Shown here: piece by piece, positions 60,420 to 64,000 of the stretch
Layout of the letters: every line of letters begins with the position of its first letter
Position numbering within the stretch: the first letter of the stretch is position 1
Source: Egbenema bharatensis
Lineage (GTDB): Bacteria > Cyanobacteriota > Cyanobacteriia > Elainellales > Elainellaceae
Direction: 5' to 3'
Length of the DNA stretch: 64,000 bases
Assembly (NCBI RefSeq): GCF_048077055.1
Contig: NZ_CP182236.1
Location: 6,138,001 to 6,202,000, forward strand
Notes under the pieces: model-generated
Told to the model about the DNA's origin: nothing
What the model saw: the letters and a program-made list of their open reading frames with translations, nothing else
Databases searched by the model: none
Program-made: the position numbers and the translations under genes

Positions 60420-61709
60420 ATGAACGTAATTGTTGTGGGTCTGAGCCATAAAACCGCTCCGGTTGAAATTCGAGAAAAACTCAGCATTCCAACGCCACAG
60501 ATGGAAGCGGCGATCGCCCACCTTCGCAGCTATCCCCACATCGAAGAAGCCACTATCCTCAGCACCTGTAACCGCTTAGAGGTCTATGTGGTGGTGAGTG
60601 AAACCGAGCCTGGGGTACGAGAAGTCACGCAGTTTTTAGCGGAACATGGCAAATTACCCATCCATCAACTCCGCCCCTACCTGTTCATCTTGCTCCACCA
60701 GGATGCGGTGATGCACCTGATGCGGGTGTCCGCAGGGCTGGATAGTCTGGTGCTGGGAGAGGGACAAATCCTGGCCCAGGTGAAGCACACCCATAAGGTC
60801 GGGCAGCAGTACAACGGCATTGGCCGAATTCTGAATCGGTTATTTAACCAGGCGATTACCGCTGGAAAACGGGTACGAACCGAAACCAGCATTGGTACGG
60901 GGGCAGTGTCCATCAGTTCAGCCGCAGTCGAGTTAGCCCAACTGAAGGTAGACAATTTAGCAACCTGTCAGATTGCGATCGTCGGAGCTGGGAAAATGTC
61001 CCGCCTGGTGGTACAACACTTGCTATCTAAAGGCGCACTCAAAATTTGCGTCATTAACCGATCGCTGGAAGGGGCAAAAGATCTGGCTGGACAGTTCAAA
61101 GACGCTAATCTCCAGCTTCATACCATGTCAGACATGATGCAAGTACTGGCAGACTGTGATCTGGTATTTACGGCAACAGCCGCCACTGAACCTCTGCTCG
61201 ATCGCGCTAAGTTGGAGGCAACCCTGGCCCCTGGACAAAGCCTGAAGCTGTTTGATATTTCCGTACCCCGTAATGTTCATGCGGATGTGAATGATCTACC
61301 CGACATCCATTTGTTCAACGTGGATGACCTGAAGGCAGTGGTGGCCCAAAACCAGGAAAGCCGTAGACAAATGGCCCTGGAGGCAGAAGGAATTTTGGAT
61401 CAGGAAGTGGAAGCCTTTGAACTGTGGTGGCGATCGCTGGAAACGGTTTCAACGATCAGCAGCCTCCGGGATAAGGTGGAAAGTATCCGCACCCAGGAGT
61501 TGGAAAAGGCTCTGTCTCGGCTCGGCTCTGAGTTCGCCGAAAAGCATCAGGAGGTGATCGAGGCGCTGACCCGTGGCATTGTCAACAAAATCCTGCATGA
61601 CCCGATGGTGCAGCTGCGGACTCAGCAGGATATTGAAGCCCGACGACGGGCGATGCAAACCCTACAGACGTTGTTTAACCTGGAGGCTTCCAACGAACTG
61701 TTGGGCTAG
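60420..61709 (+). CDS. hemA: glutamyl-tRNA reductase
   Basis: The 429-residue first enzyme of tetrapyrrole synthesis begins MNVIVVGLSHKTAPVEIREKL. The active cysteine is in ILSTCNRLEVY; other marks are GLDSLVLGEGQILAQVK and the NADPH site IVGAGKMSRLVVQHL. It feeds chlorophyll, haem and siroheme. Confidence 0.96.
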   Translation: MNVIVVGLSHKTAPVEIREKLSIPTPQMEAAIAHLRSYPHIEEATILSTCNRLEVYVVVSETEPGVREVTQFLAEHGKLPIHQLRPYLFILLHQDAVMHLMRVSAGLDSLVLGEGQILAQVKHTHKVGQQYNGIGRILNRLFNQAITAGKRVRTETSIGTGAVSISSAAVELAQLKVDNLATCQIAIVGAGKMSRLVVQHLLSKGALKICVINRSLEGAKDLAGQFKDANLQLHTMSDMMQVLADCDLVFTATAATEPLLDRAKLEATLAPGQSLKLFDISVPRNVHADVNDLPDIHLFNVDDLKAVVAQNQESRRQMALEAEGILDQEVEAFELWWRSLETVSTISSLRDKVESIRTQELEKALSRLGSEFAEKHQEVIEALTRGIVNKILHDPMVQLRTQQDIEARRRAMQTLQTLFNLEASNELLG

Positions 61710-61741
61710 TCCCAGATTAAACAACTCAGGTATTGACTACT

Positions 61742-62812
61742 CTATGGGGCGATCGTTTTGCCTCTGCCCGTTGGAACCAATCCCGCTTCTCGGAGCGTTT
61801 GGTAAGCCGTTTCAGGATGGTAGAGGTGACAGCGATCGCCAATGTTTTTCATTAGCTCCCAGTTAAACTGACGAATTTTCAAGTACTGTCCCCAGTTCTC
61901 GGACAAGCTCTGGTGGGCCAACCTGAGGTTATAGGACGGGATCGCCACTGAGATATGGTGCGGAATATGCACATTGATGTCATGGCACAGGATTTCCACC
62001 CACTGGGGATAAGTGCAATGAACCGTTCCGGCAAGCTGCGCCTCCACCTCATGCCACTCGGAGGCAGGACGAAACTGAATGTCAGAACTGGTGTGATGAA
62101 CCAGCGTGAAGGTACTCATCCAGAAGTGATACACCAACCAGGGCATCAACCAGAACTTCACCAGGCCCCACAGCCCCGTTGTGGCAATCAGCGTGGGAAA
62201 GAAAACAGCAGCAAAGAGGGCGACCACCGTAATCGAATAGCGAGCCTTGTGGCGATCGCGCGCATGAAACCGAGACAGGTCGAAATGGGAAAGCCCCCAG
62301 TGCGCAATGGAACCCATCCACCAGAACCGCCCCCGAATTGCTCGATAAAATTGCCGCACGAACGGATGGCTGACAACATAACCGTCGATCGTCCAGGGAT
62401 CCCAGGCGTTGTCAATCTCCAGTTTGTTGGTATGGCGATGGTGATGATCATGGAGAATGCGCCAGCAGTGAAACGGATAGATCAGCGGCAACATCATCAG
62501 ATGTCCAACTAAATCATTGACCCAGCGTCGTTTGGCAAAGGAACGATGACCACAATCGTGGGCAATCACAAACCAGCCAGTCAAAGCAGTTCCCGTCCAG
62601 AGCCAGGCAAAGGGCAGGAAAAACCACGGTAACAAAAAAATTGCCCCGTAACCGATCGCTACAGCGGCAATACTCAGGGCAACCGATGTCCAGGCTTTGC
62701 GGCGATTTTTTTCAAAACAGGACTTGGGTAAGGTCTTAAGAATATCTTTGAGGTGAAGATCTGTGATGGGTAGTGTAGATACTGACAAAGGGGGTTCTGA
62801 GGTAGCAGTCAT
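61742..62812 (-). CDS. desA: acyl-lipid desaturase (DesA, delta-12 type)
   Basis: The 356-residue membrane desaturase has His boxes HDCGH (85-89), HDHHHRH (121-127) and HIPHH (282-286). DLHLKDILKTLPKSCFEKN is typical of DesA. It introduces the second double bond in membrane lipids. The start MTATSEPP is chosen. Confidence 0.9.
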   Translation of the reverse strand: MTATSEPPLSVSTLPITDLHLKDILKTLPKSCFEKNRRKAWTSVALSIAAVAIGYGAIFLLPWFFLPFAWLWTGTALTGWFVIAHDCGHRSFAKRRWVNDLVGHLMMLPLIYPFHCWRILHDHHHRHTNKLEIDNAWDPWTIDGYVVSHPFVRQFYRAIRGRFWWMGSIAHWGLSHFDLSRFHARDRHKARYSITVVALFAAVFFPTLIATTGLWGLVKFWLMPWLVYHFWMSTFTLVHHTSSDIQFRPASEWHEVEAQLAGTVHCTYPQWVEILCHDINVHIPHHISVAIPSYNLRLAHQSLSENWGQYLKIRQFNWELMKNIGDRCHLYHPETAYQTLREAGLVPTGRGKTIAP

Positions 62813-63277
62813 GAATCGAATCAGTTCTCCGAAAATGAGAAGTACAAGCACACAAAAAGCCCCGCTGTCTTGACGATCGATATCGCCACGAGCAGGGACG
62901 CTGCAATGTAGCAATGCACAGATGATGAAAGGAAACCATTCTACGCAGGACGTATGCTTCCCTTGAATGCCTTTCCTGACGAGATGGCTTTACAAACTTT
63001 TACATTTATAGCATGGGACGGTGGTACAAATGGCAAGATTGGTCTTGAATAGAGCGATTTGAAACCCGCGATCGCGTTAGTTGGGAGAAATGCCAACTTT
63101 GCTGCCTGCCCACTCTCAGCAGGCAGGGGCGTAACTCCGCCATACATCTAACCCCAAGCGTTTTCGTTACCAAACTTAATCCTGTTTTACGGAAGACTCG
63201 ACATAGGCTGGAGAGGATGCGATCGACTCCAGGCGAGACAGAATCATTCTGCCAGTCGGAAGTCGGAAGGGGAAACA

Positions 63278-64000
63278 ATGGACAGCTTAGAGCGTGTGCA
63301 ATGGTTGAAGCAAAACACCCCGCTGGGGTCACTTTCAGAACCTGTGCTAGAGGCGATCGCCACCCAAATTCAGGAGGAGAGGATCGGCGAAAATCGTCGT
63401 TTGGTTCTGGAAGACACCCAACCTGCTGCCCTGTACATCCTCCGTTCCGGTCGCCTGGAAGTGTACCGCACCAGTCCCGATAGCATTGCCAGGGGTGCCA
63501 GCAGTTTACTCCCTGGATCAGTCCTGCATTTGCGGGAATTATTGCTGGATCAGCCCACGGAGCAGACGGTGATTACCCTGAATGACTGTGAGTTTTGGAC
63601 TGTTTCACGGGAAGCCTTCACGGCTCTAGTGGAGCAATACCCGGAAATCAGCCGCACTTTCTCCCGCCAGCTCGCCGCTGAATTGGAACAAGTCACCTCA
63701 CAGTTAGCCTACGAACAGGAACGACAAACGGCTCTCCGTCCCTATCTGGTTCCCAAGGTCAAACAGGGTATTGTGGGTTCCAGTCGCTATGCCGTGCGAT
63801 TACGGCAGTCCATCAAAAAAGCAGCCACCGATCGCCAACCCGTTTTAATCTTTGGCGAACCCGGATTAGGTAAAGATAATATTGCCGCTTTGATTCACTT
63901 TGGTTCTAACGATCGCAAACAACCCCTGGTCAAAATTAACTGCGATACGTTGCAAACCAGTGGAGCCGAATTATTTGGGCGATCGGGCGGCAAACCGGGT
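63278..64000 (+). CDS. cNMP-domain plus sigma-54-type AAA protein (partial)
   Basis: The first 241 residues are in the window and the frame runs off the end. A cNMP-like domain (about 15-130; ALYILRSGRLEVYRT) is followed by an NtrC-like AAA domain: GSSRYAVRLRQSIKKAATDRQPVLIFGEPGLGKDNIAALIH, then SGAELFGRSGG. Cyanobacteria lack sigma-54, so the AAA domain likely serves another purpose. GGAAGGGGAAACA precedes the ATG. Confidence 0.8.
   Translation, partial: MDSLERVQWLKQNTPLGSLSEPVLEAIATQIQEERIGENRRLVLEDTQPAALYILRSGRLEVYRTSPDSIARGASSLLPGSVLHLRELLLDQPTEQTVITLNDCEFWTVSREAFTALVEQYPEISRTFSRQLAAELEQVTSQLAYEQERQTALRPYLVPKVKQGIVGSSRYAVRLRQSIKKAATDRQPVLIFGEPGLGKDNIAALIHFGSNDRKQPLVKINCDTLQTSGAELFGRSGGKPG

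Noticed and set aside
61955..62512. 185-codon plus-strand frame opposite desA
   Set aside because: Shadow of desA, which has all three His boxes.

Overview
The window looks like chromosome from a filamentous, probably non-heterocystous cyanobacterium of the Leptolyngbya type. The evidence is a complete molybdenum nitrogenase cluster led by nifB and ended by a cnfR-type activator, fused modBC, carotenoid genes pds-crtB, a plant-like DesA desaturase, a phylloquinone-type thioesterase, very frequent GCGATCGC (HIP1) octamers, and heptameric STRR repeats (TCAGTCC, TCCTCAC).

Layout. 1-17.8 kb, all on the + strand: nifB-nifS-nifU-nifH-nifD-nifK, a Mo-nitrogenase C-terminal-like gene, a fused nifEN, nifX, DUF269, DUF683, nifW, hesA, a small membrane gene, hesB, fdxH, feoA-like, fdxB, and a CBS protein with a CP12-like tail. 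nifB and cysK each carry an apparent one-base deletion in a G/C run, so assembly error has to be considered. fdxN is missing between nifB and nifS; nifV, nifZ and nifT are not in the window. 17.8-21.4 kb: methyltransferase, cysK, a transposase relic and an AAA-like ATPase. 21.6-28.9 kb: a peptide secretion locus made of a small precursor with two tandem double-glycine leaders (- strand) and a + strand operon of cyclic-nucleotide-domain protein, short HlyD-like adaptor, C39 peptidase ABC transporter and NHLM-type ABC transporter.

29.0-34.3 kb: molybdenum handling. A ribbon-helix-helix/Mop fusion lies divergent to modA-modBC, followed by a molbindin and an operon of an HsdR-N-terminal-like protein plus a nitrogenase-associated ArsC-like protein. 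Three copies of the palindrome TACCA(A)-N5-(T)TGGTA sit upstream of these units, suggesting a local molybdate regulon. 34.5-39.4 kb: methyltransferase, cupin, Crp-type regulator, YwiC-like membrane protein and cnfR.

39.5-50 kb is an accessory island: pentapeptide-repeat protein, Sll1717-type ATPase, small RHH and unknown genes with a decayed duplicate, a NACHT STAND protein paired with a small protein that shares its motif (possible amyloid-type signalling), a cluster of short palindromes, an attC-like site, and two toxin-antitoxin pairs. 50-64 kb is mostly housekeeping: MFS exporter, pds, crtB, coiled-coil proteins, DUF5996, three tandem XRE-type genes, argD, DHNA-CoA-type thioesterase, hemA, desA, and the start of a cNMP/sigma-54-type AAA protein.

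The first 39 kb can be read as one diazotrophy island: molybdate uptake and storage, Fe-S supply (nifS, nifU, hesA, hesB), cofactor assembly (nifB, nifEN, nifX), the enzyme (nifHDK), electron donors (fdxH, fdxB) and an oxygen-responsive activator (cnfR). No tRNA, rRNA or CRISPR array was seen.
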